64,000 bases of DNA. Source: Cryptosporangium arvum DSM 44712. Lineage in GTDB: Bacteria > Actinomycetota > Actinomycetes > Mycobacteriales > Cryptosporangiaceae. Of this stretch, positions 51,111 through 62,919 are shown piece after piece (positions within the stretch are counted from its first letter, which is position 1; the number at the start of each line of letters is the position of its first letter). The notes below the pieces were generated by a model. That model saw only the letters and a program-made list of their open reading frames with translations, did not search any database and was not told the origin of the DNA. A program made the translations under genes and the position numbers. The stretch is taken from the NCBI RefSeq assembly GCF_000585375.1, contig NZ_KK073874.1, positions 3,968,001-4,032,000 on the forward strand. Reading direction: 5' to 3'.

Positions 51111-52193
51111 ATGCGTACCCGACAGACCGTGCTGCTGATCTTCGGGGTTCTGAGCCTGGTCGTGACGCTCGTGCTGCTGGCGATCGCCGGACCGTTGCTC
51201 TGGGCGCACGCCACCCGACGCGACGCGGACGGCTTCTACGTCCTGCCGTCGCAGCGGCTGGCGTCGCCGACGGTCGCGATCACGTCGGAGCCGATGGCGA
51301 TCTTCGCCCACATGCACGGCGGCTACGCCGACCGCATGACCGACCGGCTCGGTACGGTCCGGGTGACCGCCGACGATCTCGGCGGCCACGACGTCTTCCT
51401 CGGCATCGCCCGGACGGCGGACGTGACCGCGTACCTGAGCCCGGCGTCCTACGACGTGGTGTCCGGCGTCTACGGCGGGCGGGCCGACTACCGACGGCAC
51501 GACGGCGCCGGAGCGCTGTCGGGAACGCCCGCCGAGCAGGCCTTCTGGGTCGCCTCGGCCGACGGAGCGGGACGCCGGACGCTCACCTGGAGCGTCCGGC
51601 CCGGTGACTGGACGCTCGTCGTGATGAACTCCGACGCGAACCCGGGCGTCGACGTCGACGCGCGCGCCGGTCTGCGGACGGACGCCCTGCTGCCGGCCGG
51701 CGGCTGGTTTCTGGGTGCCGCTCTGGTCAGCGCGCTCCTGGCCGCCGGGTTGCTCGTCGGAGCGGTTGCCGGGGTGAGCCACGAGCCCGGTCCGGCGCCG
51801 GGAACCGGCACCCCGGGCGCCTACCCGGTGCGGGTCGACGCGCGGCTCGACCAGCCGCTCCACCGTGGTCTGTGGCTCGTGAAGTGGCTCCTGGCGATTC
51901 CGCACTTCGTCGTGCTGGCGTTCCTCTGGCTCGCGTTCGGCCTTCTCACGGTGGTGGCCTGGGTCAGCATCCTGCTCACCGGCCGCTACCCGAAGGGCGT
52001 TTTCGCGTTCAACGTCGGCGTGCTGCGGTGGCACTGGCGCGTCGTCTACTACGCGATGACGCTCGGCACCGACGAGTACCCGCCGTTCCGCCTGGACACC
52101 GGCGGCACCGACCCGGGCAGCGTGTCGGTGCTCCCACCGGCGCCGCCGGCGGCACCCGCCCCCGCGACGGGCGACGAGCTGGCCCGCATCTGA
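51111..52193 (+). CDS. DUF4389 membrane protein
   Basis: A 360-residue protein. Helix 1 is at about 7-30 ([20 protein letters not shown]), followed by an extracytoplasmic beta-rich domain of about 160 residues ([17 protein letters not shown]), a second helix (about 198-222), and the DUF4389 module (about 245-330: [47 protein letters not shown]). Function of DUF4389 is unknown; actinobacterial dormancy regions often contain it. ATG 51111 follows GAAGGGAGG. Confidence 0.88.
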   Translation: MRTRQTVLLIFGVLSLVVTLVLLAIAGPLLWAHATRRDADGFYVLPSQRLASPTVAITSEPMAIFAHMHGGYADRMTDRLGTVRVTADDLGGHDVFLGIARTADVTAYLSPASYDVVSGVYGGRADYRRHDGAGALSGTPAEQAFWVASADGAGRRTLTWSVRPGDWTLVVMNSDANPGVDVDARAGLRTDALLPAGGWFLGAALVSALLAAGLLVGAVAGVSHEPGPAPGTGTPGAYPVRVDARLDQPLHRGLWLVKWLLAIPHFVVLAFLWLAFGLLTVVAWVSILLTGRYPKGVFAFNVGVLRWHWRVVYYAMTLGTDEYPPFRLDTGGTDPGSVSVLPPAPPAAPAPATGDELARI

Positions 52194-52212
52194 CACACCA
52201 CCGCTCCCGGAG

Positions 52213-52236
52213 CCGCGTCCGCCCGATCGGGCGCGG
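52213..52236. terminator. Palindromic hairpin after DUF4389 gene
   Basis: A perfect CGCCCGATCGGGCG core (52220-52233) extended by partial CCGCG/CGCGG arms, 20 bp after the stop. It may end the DUF4389 transcript or be an operator for the next gene. Confidence 0.4.
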
Positions 52237-52263
52237 TTCCCTCCTTTCCCGGAGGGGATCACC

Positions 52264-52707
52264 ATGGCCGCCGACTTCCAGACCCACGTGCACGACCACG
52301 CCGGAGCCGGCGTGCTGGAGACCGAACAATGCCTTGCGCTGGTACGCGGCGAACGGCTCGGCCGGGTGGGGTTCGTCCGCGCCGGGACGGTCGAGGTGCT
52401 TCCGGTCAACTACGTCCTGCTCGGCACGACGATCGCGTTCAAGTCCGGATACGGATCGAAGCTCGGCGCGGCCCTGGACGGGGCGCCGATCACGTTCGAG
52501 GTGGACGGCGTCGGATACACCGGCGCGCTGCCGCTCGGCTGGAGCGTCGTCGTGAAAGGCACGGCCGGTTTCCTGGCCGACGACGAGCGCACGGCGCTGC
52601 TGCTCGCCGGGGCTCCGCTGCCGTCGCTGCCGTCCGCGGCGGCGACCGGCCGCTGGATCGTGATCCGGGCCGAGGAGATCACCGGCCGCACGGTGCCGTT
52701 CACCTAG
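52264..52707 (+). CDS. Pyridoxamine 5'-phosphate oxidase-like flavin-binding protein
   Basis: A 147-residue split-barrel protein: LETEQCLALVRGERLGRVGF, VLPVNYVLLGTTIAFKSGYG and VVVKGTAGFL are typical of the PNPOx-like group. Rv3129, a DosR-regulated mycobacterial protein, has the same family and lies next to tgs1 and devS relatives. The stop codon shares the tetranucleotide CTAG with the stop of the convergent kinase, so the two genes overlap by 4 bp. Flavin binding is inferred from the family. Confidence 0.82.
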   Translation: MAADFQTHVHDHAGAGVLETEQCLALVRGERLGRVGFVRAGTVEVLPVNYVLLGTTIAFKSGYGSKLGAALDGAPITFEVDGVGYTGALPLGWSVVVKGTAGFLADDERTALLLAGAPLPSLPSAAATGRWIVIRAEEITGRTVPFT

Positions 52708-54443
52708 GCGAGCGGTGCCGTCCAGGACAGGCAGGTGCCGTTCGGCAGAGCGGGCGCGACCAGGAACGTCCCGCCGTGGCGTTCGGCGCGCGCACGCAGA
52801 TCGGCCAGGCCGCTGCGGTCGTCGGTGGGACCCGTTCCGATGCCGTCGTCCCGGACCTCGAGCGTGATCTCGGCGCGGCGGCCCGCCTGGGCGTCCTTGG
52901 CGGTGATCCCGACCTCGACCCGGGTGGCGTGCGCGTGCCGGGCGGCGTTGCTCAGCGCCTCCCGGAGCACCGCGAGCAGGTCCGCGCCGAGGGAAGTCCC
53001 CGGGCCGCCGAGGAGCGCGTCGATCGGGCCGGAGAACCGGAGGCCGGGGGAGAAGCCCAGTGCTCCGGCGGCGTCGTTCACCAGGTCGAGGATCTCGGCC
53101 CGCAACCCACCGGTGCGGGGGCCGGTCTGCTCGAGCGCGAAGATGCTGCTCCGGATCTGGCTGATCGTGTCGTCGAGCTGCTCGACGACACCGACCAACT
53201 CGCGGGACAGCGCGCGGTCCGGTATCCGCGCCGCCGCGCCGTGCAGCGTGAGCCCGGCCGCGAACAGCCGCTGGATGACGTGGTCGTGTAGACCTTCGGC
53301 GATGCGCCGGCGTTCCTCGACCATGCCCATCCGTTCCTGGTCGGCCCGGGCGTCGGCGAGTTCGAGCCCGACGGAGGCCTGGGCGGCGAATCCGGCCGCC
53401 ATGTCCAGGTCCTCGGAGGAGAACGCCGGGCGTCCCGGATGGCGGATCACGGCGAGCACGCCGTTGGTCCGTCCGGAGCCGGTCAGCGGGACGAACAGCA
53501 TCGGGCCGGCGCTGACGTCATCGGCGATGGCCGAGCGCGGGAGGTCCGGGTGGTCGGCCGGATCCCGGAACCGGAGCGGCTGCCCGGTGGTGAAGACGTG
53601 TCCGCACAGCGAGCCGTCCGCGGCCACGTTCCGGCCGGTCACCTGATCCGCGGTTCCGCCGACGGCGACTTCCACGCGCAGCGTGGAGCGGGACTGATCC
53701 TCCGGGAGGAACAACGCGACCAGATCGGCGTCGGACAACCGCCGGGTGTTCTCGGCGATCATCCGGAGTGCGTCCCGGGTGCCGGGCGCGAGCAATCGTT
53801 GCGTGACCGCTGCGGACGCGTCGAGCCACTCGCCGCGACGGCGGGTGGACTCGAAGTGGCGGGCGTTGTCGATCGCCACCGCCGCGGTGGCGGCGAGCGC
53901 GCGGGCCAGTTCCTCGTCCTCGGCGCTGAATCGGCCGTGCACGCTGTCGGTCAGGTAGAGGTTGCCGAACACTTCGTCGCGGATGCGGATCGGGACGCCG
54001 AGGAAGTTCTCCATCGGCGGGTGCCCGGGCGGGAAACCGGACGAGCGGACGTCGTCGTCGAGCCGGTCGAGCCGGATCGGCCGGGGATCGTCGATCAGAG
54101 CACCGAGTAGCCCCTTGCCGGTCGGCAGGTCACCGATCGTGGTGACGGTGTCGGCGGGCATGCCCACGTGGACGAACTCGACCAGGCCTCCGGCCGGCGT
54201 CAGCACGCCCAGCGCGGCGTAGCGGGCGTCGAGCAGTTCGCGGGCCGCTTCGACCACGTGACGCAGCACGGCCGGTAGCGCGAGGTCGGTGACGATCAGC
54301 TGGTTGGCGCGGAGCAGACCGCGCAGCCGCCCCTGCGCGCCCATGACCTCGGTGGCGCGCTCGATCAGTTGGGCGAGGAGCTGATCGAGCTCCAGCCGGG
54401 GCAGATCCGGGAAGTGAAGCATCGGTTCTGCTTCTCGCGCCAC
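52704..54443 (-). CDS. GAF-GAF histidine kinase, DevS/DosT-like
   Basis: A 579-residue soluble kinase, almost the length of Mycobacterium DevS (578). GAF-A (about 50-200) includes SSGFPPGHPPMENFLGVPI; H141 here aligns with the heme-ligand histidine of DevS as I recall that sequence. GAF-B spans about 215-365. The HisKA_3 motif is RRIAEGLHDHVIQRLFAAGL with phospho-acceptor H386, then HATPase_c (REALSNAARHAHAT, VRDDGIG, GLADLRARAERHGG). GTG 54443 with GGAGG was chosen over ATG 54422. A CCGAAcgcTTCGG dyad lies upstream at 54482-54494. No response-regulator gene is adjacent. Confidence 0.9.
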   Translation of the reverse strand: MAREAEPMLHFPDLPRLELDQLLAQLIERATEVMGAQGRLRGLLRANQLIVTDLALPAVLRHVVEAARELLDARYAALGVLTPAGGLVEFVHVGMPADTVTTIGDLPTGKGLLGALIDDPRPIRLDRLDDDVRSSGFPPGHPPMENFLGVPIRIRDEVFGNLYLTDSVHGRFSAEDEELARALAATAAVAIDNARHFESTRRRGEWLDASAAVTQRLLAPGTRDALRMIAENTRRLSDADLVALFLPEDQSRSTLRVEVAVGGTADQVTGRNVAADGSLCGHVFTTGQPLRFRDPADHPDLPRSAIADDVSAGPMLFVPLTGSGRTNGVLAVIRHPGRPAFSSEDLDMAAGFAAQASVGLELADARADQERMGMVEERRRIAEGLHDHVIQRLFAAGLTLHGAAARIPDRALSRELVGVVEQLDDTISQIRSSIFALEQTGPRTGGLRAEILDLVNDAAGALGFSPGLRFSGPIDALLGGPGTSLGADLLAVLREALSNAARHAHATRVEVGITAKDAQAGRRAEITLEVRDDGIGTGPTDDRSGLADLRARAERHGGTFLVAPALPNGTCLSWTAPLA

Positions 54444-54562
54444 GCTGTCCTCCAGGGACCATGCTGAGTAGGCGCCACTCTCCGAACGCTTCGGCTCTCC
54501 CACCCTACGCTCAGGGCGGCCGCGAGAACCGTGGTCGCGGCCGGCTTCGGTGCGTACCGCTC

Positions 54563-57087
54563 TCAGCGCGTGTCGGACCCCGTCCCGGCCACGGCGGCAC
54601 GGCCGGCCTCCAGGCGCGCGATCGGCACCCGGTACGGCGAGCACGAGACGTAGTCCAAACCGGCGTCGTGGAAGAAGTGCACCGACTCCGGGTCTCCGCC
54701 GTGTTCGCCGCAGACGCCGATGTGCAGCTCCGGGCGCGCCGCCCGGCCCTCCTCGACCGCGATGCGGATCATCCGGCCGATGCCCTTCCGGTCGATCGTC
54801 TCGAACGGCGACACCCCGAAGATGCCCAGTTCCAGGTAGCGGGAGAAGAACGCGCCCTCGACGTCGTCGCGGGAGAACCCCCAGCCCATCTGGGTCAGGT
54901 CGTTCGTCCCGAACGAGAAGAAGTCGGCCGCGTGCGCGATCTCGCCGGCGGTGAGCGCCGCGCGCGGGACTTCGATCATCGTGCCGATCCTCACCGGGAA
55001 TCCGGCGGTCAGCTTCTCCGCCTCGGCGCGCACGGTCTCCAGCTCCTGCACGGTACCGACGAGCGGCACCATGATCTCCGGCCGCGGATCGCCGCCCGCC
55101 TCGCGGTGCGCGACCGCCGCTCGCACGATCGCGCGGATCTGCATGGCGAACAGACCGGGAACGACGAGCCCGAGACGCACACCGCGCAACCCGAGCATCG
55201 GGTTGGCCTCGTGCATCCGGCGCACGGCCGCGAGCAGGGCCAGGTCGCTCCCGGGGTCGTTCCCGAGCGCCTGGGCGACGCCGACCTTCACCGCCAGTTC
55301 TTCCAGCGACGGCAGGAACTCGTGCAGCGGCGGGTCGATCAACCGGATCGTGACCGGCAGACCGTCCATCTCCCGGAACAGCTCCTCGAAGTCCGCCTGC
55401 TGCAGCGGCAGCAGCGCATCCAGCGCGAGCTCGCGTCCGGCGGCGTCGTCGGCCAGGACGAGCCGTTCGATCAGGCCCCGGCGCTCCCCGAGGAACATGT
55501 GCTCGGTGCGGCACAGCCCGACGCCCTCGGCGCCGAAGCGCCGGGCCCGGGCGGCATCGGGGCCGGTGTCGGCGTTGGCGTGCACACCGAGCCGGCGCCG
55601 GGCGTCCGCGTGCCGGAGCAGCCGGTCGACGGCCGCGACCAGCCGGTCGGCGGTCGGGGCCAGGGAGCCCTCGAAGTACCGCACGACCGGCGACGGCGCG
55701 ACCGGCACCGCGCCGAGGTAGACGCGCCCGGTGGTCCCGTCGATCGAGATCACCTCGCCCTCGGTGAGCACGTGTCCGTCGACGGTCAGCTCGCGCCGCT
55801 CGGCGTCGACCTGCAGGCCGTCCGCGCCGCAGACACAGGTCTTGCCCATGCCGCGGGCCACCACCGCGGCATGGGACGTCTTGCCTCCCCGGCTGGTCAG
55901 GATCCCGTCGGCGGCGATCATGCCGGGCAGGTCGTCGGGGTTGGTCTCCCGGCGCACGAGGACGACGTGCTCGCCTTCGGCGGCGAGCGCGGTGGCGCGA
56001 GCCGAGTCGAAGACGATCCGCCCCACGGCGGCGCCGGGGGAGGCGCCGACGCCGTGCGCGAGCGCGCGAGTGGCCGCGCCGACCTCGAACATGGGGAACA
56101 TCAGGTGCGCCAGCTGCGTGCCGTCGACGCGGGCCAGGGCCTCGTCGGCGTCGATCAGCCCTTCGTCGATCAGCTGGGACGCGATGACGAACGCGGCGGC
56201 GGCGGTGCGCTTGCCGACCCGGGTCTGCAGCATCCAGAGCGTGCCGCGCTCGATCGTGAACTCGATGTCGCAGAGGTCGCGGTAGTGCGCCTCCAGCGTC
56301 GCCATGTGTTCGAGCAGTTCGCGGTACGAGGAGGGATCGATCTGCTCCAGGTCCTGCAGCGGCACGGTGTTGCGGATGCCCGCGACGACGTCCTCGCCCT
56401 GGGCGTCCGGCAGGTAGTCGCCGTAGACGCCCCGGGCGCCGGTGGCCGGATCGCGGGTGAACGCGACGCCGGTGCCGGAGTCGGGCCCGAGGTTGCCGAA
56501 CACCATCGCCATCACGTTCACCGCGGTGCCGAGGTGGGCAGGGATGCGTTCCTGGCGACGGTAGAGCACGGCGCGTTCGGAGTTCCACGACTCGAACACC
56601 GCGCGCACCGCGAGGTCCAGTTGCTCGCGGGGGTCCTGCGGGAACGGCCGGCCGGTGTGTTCGAGGAAGACCTTTTGATATGCGGTGACGAGTTCTTCCG
56701 GGTCCTCGACGAGTGCTTTCGCCGCGTCGAAGTCCGCGGACGGGACGCCGCACACCGTGCGTCCGAACATCTCGATCAACCGCCGGTAGGAGTCCCAGGC
56801 CGACTCGCCCCGGTGCGCCGCGAGACCAGCAGCGGATCGGACGGGTCACCGAGGCGACGGCCCATCCGGCGTTCGAGGTCAGCGAGTTTCTCGCTGACCT
56901 GATCGGCCAGTTCGGCCGGCTCCCGGCCGGTTCGCAGGTAGGCCCGGCAGGCCTCGGTGGTGATCGTGAAGCCGGGCGGCACCGGGAGACCGATGGTGGT
57001 CATCTCGGCCAGGTTCGCTCCCTTCCCGCCCAGCAGGTCCTTCATGTCCTTGTTGCCGTGGGTGAAGTCGTAGACGAACGTGACCAT
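54563..57087 (-). pseudogene. ppdK: Pyruvate phosphate dikinase interrupted by an internal deletion
   Basis: ATG 57087 starts a normal PPDK N-terminus (FVYDFTHGNKDMKDLLGGKG, AEMTTIGLPVPPGFTITTEA) that runs to GDPSDPLLVS and then shifts frame and stops near 56776. The second frame resumes with GLAAHRGESAWDSYRRLIEM and is intact to 54563, with the phosphohistidine motif GGKTSHAAVVARGM and C-terminal IGVCGEHGGDP. The missing piece, about 30 codons, normally carries VRSGAKxSMPGMMDT, part of the ATP site. A GGTCTCG at 56821-56827 sits exactly at the joint. Full enzyme cannot be made without recoding; a truncated C-terminal product from TTG 56779 is possible. Confidence 0.8.
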
Positions 57088-57099
57088 CGGAGCGTCTCC

Positions 57100-58065
57100 T
57101 TACGATTGGCCGGGGAACCCGAGCGCGTCCGAGTTCGGACGCCGGACGGTCCGGGGTGGGGCCGCCGTGTCGGCGGGGACGCCGATCCGCAGCGCGATCG
57201 CCGGGTGGTCGCTCCCGCCCAGCAGGGTGCGCAGCGCACGCCGGGCCGAGGAGACCTCGACCACTTCGCTGATCGGCGACGCGACGAGCCTGTGGCCGGT
57301 CAGCGTCAGCCAGACGTCGGACAGCGCCTCGCCGGCCGCCAGCCAGGAGCGGCGGTCGTCGCGTTCGGTGAGCAGGACGCCGTAGGCGGTGCCGCCGTCG
57401 GTGCCCGAACCCAGCTGCTCGTGCTCACGGCGGAAGGTGCGCGTCGGCACGGTCCGCCAGGTGTCCGGCACGATGGTGCGGCCGGGCAGGCCGTCGCGCC
57501 GGTCGGCCGGGCGGGTGGTCCAGGTCCGCAGATCGCGCAGGAGCGACGGCTCGGCGTGTTCGACGACGTCGGCCACCTCGGCGATGTCGGCGAACGAGGT
57601 GAGCTCGTCCGGCGTCAGGAACCGCAGCCGGGCATCGTGGCGCCCGGCGGCCGCCCGCAGCGCGTCCAGGTCGGCGGCCGCGGGCGGCTTCTCCGCGAAC
57701 GGCCGGCGCTCGGTCTGGCGGCGGTAGATCGCCTCGTGGTTCCGTGGGTCGGCCACGCAGCGCGCACCGAGACGCAGCCGGGCCACCAGCTCCGGCCGGG
57801 TGTCGTCCGGCAGGCGCTCGACGCTCCCGGCGTACCCACCGGCGCGCAGCGCCGCCACCGCGTGGTCCAGGGCGGCGCCGCAGCTGAGCAGCAGCAGGCG
57901 TCCGTCGGGGTCGAGCGCGCCGAGCCGGCGGTCGGCGTCGAGCCGGAGCTCCGCGGTGTCGCCGAGGAACGTCCACCGCCAGGGCTGGGTGTTGAGGACC
58001 GATGGGGCGCGGAGCGCCGCCAGGGTCGCTTCGGTCAGCTGGTCGATTGCCGCACGGTCGGACAT
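57100..58065 (-). CDS. Acg-family nitroreductase-like protein
   Basis: A 321-residue protein of the Acg (Rv2032/Rv3131/Rv3127) group, a doubled nitroreductase fold with a lid. Motifs are LRAPSVLNTQPWRW (N-terminal), DGRLLLLSCGAALDHAVAAL, RRQTERRPFAEKPP and GEALSDVWLTLTGHRLVASP. In mycobacteria these proteins are strongly DosR-induced and may sequester FMN rather than reduce nitro substrates. It lies 12 bp upstream of the PPDK start, so the two share a transcript led by the boxes at 58125-58166. ATG 58065 has a GAAGGGAAC site. Confidence 0.9.
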   Translation of the reverse strand: MSDRAAIDQLTEATLAALRAPSVLNTQPWRWTFLGDTAELRLDADRRLGALDPDGRLLLLSCGAALDHAVAALRAGGYAGSVERLPDDTRPELVARLRLGARCVADPRNHEAIYRRQTERRPFAEKPPAAADLDALRAAAGRHDARLRFLTPDELTSFADIAEVADVVEHAEPSLLRDLRTWTTRPADRRDGLPGRTIVPDTWRTVPTRTFRREHEQLGSGTDGGTAYGVLLTERDDRRSWLAAGEALSDVWLTLTGHRLVASPISEVVEVSSARRALRTLLGGSDHPAIALRIGVPADTAAPPRTVRRPNSDALGFPGQS

Positions 58066-58124
58066 GGTTGGTTCCCTTCGTCGTTGGCGGGTCCCTCGTC
58101 CACGGTCGTCGCCCCGGGTGGCTC

Positions 58125-58166
58125 GCAGTAGGGCCGGGAGGGCCCCGGGGACTGCGACCAAAGACC
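58125..58166 (-). promoter_or_regulatory. Two variant DosR-like boxes (minus)
   Basis: On the minus strand GGGTCTTTGGTCGC (58153-58166) and GGGGCCCTCCCGGCCC followed by TACTGC (58125-58147), 60-90 bp before the Acg-type gene. The CCCTACTGC end is shared with the box at 44332. Confidence 0.45.
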
Positions 58167-58181
58167 CGGGTCCAGAGCTGC

Positions 58182-59219
58182 TCAGCCGGGGACGACGACG
58201 GCGCGGCCGGGCACGGTGCCGGCGGCGACCGCCGCGTAGGCGTCGGTGGCCCGGCTCAGCGGCCAGGTGCGCACCTCGGCGCGCAGGTCCCCGCGCGCGG
58301 CCAGCCGCAGCACCTCGTGCAGCTCGGGGCGGGTTCCCCAGTAGGTGGGCGTGACCGAGACGCCGTAGGGCGTACCGAGCAGCGACACCGGCAACACCCC
58401 ACCACCCAGTCCGACGATCAGGATCTGACCGCCCTTCGCGACCGACCTCGCCGCGATCGACAACGTGGCGTCGGAACCGACCAGGTCGAGGACGGCCGCG
58501 GCACCCGCACCGCGGGTGAGGTTGCGGACGGCGTCCTCGGCGCACGCGCTGGCGTGCACCAGGTGGTCGGCGCCGCACGTCTTGGCCAACTCGAGGGCCT
58601 CGGGTTTGGTGTCCACGGCGATGATCTCGGAATCGGTGGTCGCGCGCAGGATCTGCACGGCGAGGTGCCCCAGGCCGCCGATGCCGATCACGACCGCGGT
58701 GGCGCCCGGCGTCAGCACGGACCGTGCCTTGGCGATCGCGTGGTAGGGCGTGAGGGCCGCGTCGGTCAGTGGCGCGGCCTCGGCCGGCGACAGGCCGTCC
58801 GGCAGCGGAACGAGGAAGCGTGCCGACGGCACCAGCAGGTACTCGGCCATTCCGCCGTCGGCCCCGAGGCCGGCGACGGTCCAGTTGCCGGGCACCGACG
58901 CGCAGTAGTTCTCGGCGCCGGTGGCGCAGGTGCGGCACGTTCCGCAGCCCCACGGCCCGTACACCGCGACCGGGAGGCCCGGCTCCAGGTCGACTCCCGC
59001 GCCGACGGCGTGCACCCAGCCGGCGTTCTCGTGGCCGAGCGTGAACGGCACCGGCCAGTCGAGCAGGCCGGGCGGGAAATCGTGGAGGAGGTGGAGGTCG
59101 GAGTGGCAGACGCCGGCGCCGCCGACACGGACGAGTACCTGCCCCGGTCCCGGGTCGGGGACGGGCAGCTCGGCGAACTCGGGGTCGTGGTGCCAGGCGA
59201 CGAGGCGGAGCGCGCGCAT
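58182..59219 (-). CDS. Zinc-dependent alcohol dehydrogenase (AdhA/AdhT-like)
   Basis: A 345-residue medium-chain dehydrogenase. Zinc ligands are in GVCHSDLHLLHD and LGHENAGWVH, the structural lobe is CGTCRTCATGAENYC, and the cofactor loop is VVIGIGGLGHLAVQIL. It resembles bacterial NAD-dependent ethanol-type dehydrogenases. With PFL producing acetyl-CoA, it could dispose of NADH by reducing acetaldehyde; no acetaldehyde-forming enzyme is in the window, so this is inference. A strong palindrome sits 19 bp before its ATG. Confidence 0.9.
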   Translation of the reverse strand: MRALRLVAWHHDPEFAELPVPDPGPGQVLVRVGGAGVCHSDLHLLHDFPPGLLDWPVPFTLGHENAGWVHAVGAGVDLEPGLPVAVYGPWGCGTCRTCATGAENYCASVPGNWTVAGLGADGGMAEYLLVPSARFLVPLPDGLSPAEAAPLTDAALTPYHAIAKARSVLTPGATAVVIGIGGLGHLAVQILRATTDSEIIAVDTKPEALELAKTCGADHLVHASACAEDAVRNLTRGAGAAAVLDLVGSDATLSIAARSVAKGGQILIVGLGGGVLPVSLLGTPYGVSVTPTYWGTRPELHEVLRLAARGDLRAEVRTWPLSRATDAYAAVAAGTVPGRAVVVPG

Positions 59220-59237
59220 GGTGATCTCCTCACGGAC

Positions 59238-59265
59238 ACGGCCCGGCCCTCGAGGGCCGGGCCGT
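59238..59265. terminator. Perfect 28-bp palindrome between DoxX and dehydrogenase genes
   Basis: ACGGCCCGGCCCTCGAGGGC and its mirror form a hairpin with 12-bp arms and a TCGA loop. It lies after the DoxX stop and just before the dehydrogenase ribosome site, so it may terminate or attenuate between the two. Confidence 0.65.
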
Positions 59266-59291
59266 TGTGGGCAGTTGTGATCGGGCCGGGC

Positions 59292-59885
59292 TCACGTGAG
59301 CCAGGGGAACCTCTGGACCAGCGCGGTCTGCCGCCACCAGGTGCCGAAGCCGAAGTAGTTGCCGGCTCCGAGCAGGACGAGCGCGGCCACGATCAGCGCG
59401 CCGAGGATGTGATCGTCGGTGATCGGGTTGTTCTCCGGGGGCAGCGCGACGGTCCACATCAGGACGTAGAGCAGGCTGCCGCTGACGCCGGCGATGCGCA
59501 TTCCGATGCCGAGCGTCATCGCGACGCCGATGCCGAGCAGACCGAGCATGAACGCCCAGTTGGCGAAGGCGGTGCCGGCCAGGTCGTGGTAGAGGCCTTC
59601 GAACGGGCCCTTGGCGCCGTTCGCCAGGAAGCCCTGCGTGGGCGAACCGCCGTCGATCCAGCCCTTGCCGGCGGGCGTCGCGTAGCCGAGACCGAAGACC
59701 TTGTCGACGAACGCCCACAGGAACGTCCAGCCGACGACGATCCGGGTCGCGGCGAGCACGATCCGGGTCGCGGTGGCGGTGCGGCCGTCCGGCGTGTCGT
59801 AGAGCGCGGCCGGGCTGTCGGGGGCGGTCAGGTGGAGCGAGTCGGGGATGTGGAGGCGGTGCTGCTTGCCGTGGGTGGTGGCCAT
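59292..59885 (-). CDS. DoxX-family membrane protein
   Basis: A 197-residue protein with four helices (about 42-62, 105-128, 133-150, 160-180): [53 protein letters not shown] and [20 protein letters not shown]. It matches the DoxX/TQO small-subunit-like group seen in actinobacteria. The function is probably in quinone-linked redox, but no partner subunit is present. ATG 59885 lies 69 bp from a box. Confidence 0.85.
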   Translation of the reverse strand: MATTHGKQHRLHIPDSLHLTAPDSPAALYDTPDGRTATATRIVLAATRIVVGWTFLWAFVDKVFGLGYATPAGKGWIDGGSPTQGFLANGAKGPFEGLYHDLAGTAFANWAFMLGLLGIGVAMTLGIGMRIAGVSGSLLYVLMWTVALPPENNPITDDHILGALIVAALVLLGAGNYFGFGTWWRQTALVQRFPWLT

Positions 59886-59954
59886 CGTGCGTCACCTCGT
59901 CGGTAGTGGGGGTGCTCGGTGCAAGTCCAGATTCCACTCGCGCCGGCGTGCCCA

Positions 59955-59971
59955 GCAGAGGCAGAGGTCCC
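59955..59971 (-). promoter_or_regulatory. DosR-like box (minus)
   Basis: GGGACCTCTGCCTCTGC on the minus strand, 69 bp before the DoxX start. Confidence 0.65.
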
Positions 59972-60000
59972 GGTCCGCCCGGCCCGCTCCGGCCGGTTCC

Positions 60001-60016
60001 CGGGACCTTGGTCCCG
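60001..60016. promoter_or_regulatory. Symmetrical DosR-like dyad
   Basis: CGGGACCTTGGTCCCG: 7-bp arms CGGGACC/GGTCCCG around TT, the most symmetrical copy and the closest to the mycobacterial form. It lies 115 bp before DoxX and about 260 bp before the ATPase, so it may act as a distal site for DoxX. Confidence 0.55.
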
Positions 60017-60204
60017 AGCCCCCACGCCCACCGGCGCCGCCCGGAGAACCCGTGCGCGAGGAGCGCGAACTCCGACAACGAGGTACTGGAGCCGGCGAGG
60101 CTCGCGATCCGCGCCGAACAGCACTACGGCTCGGCTCCGGACAGGGAACGGGCGACCGGCGCCGTGTTCGGGGGCGCGGCGTTCGAGGGCGCGGTGCGAG
60201 AAAC

Positions 60205-60222
60205 GGGACCTTCGCCCCTCGT
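60205..60222 (+). promoter_or_regulatory. DosR-like box
   Basis: GGGACCTTCGCCCCTCGT, 54 bp before GTG 60277. That spacing equals the spacing at other island genes and favours 60277 over GTG 60247 as the ATPase start. Confidence 0.68.
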
Positions 60223-60276
60223 GACCGCCTTCCCGGGGGAGCGACGGTGATCGAGGACCAGGCGAGGAGAACCACC

Positions 60277-62911
<2,635 letters not shown>

Positions 62912-62919
<8 letters not shown>

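Noticed and set aside
52704-56849. A 1381-codon open frame on the minus strand suggesting a giant fusion kinase
   Set aside because: Only the last 579 codons are the kinase; the rest is a wrong-frame reading of the PPDK gene, arginine- and glycine-rich and without domains.
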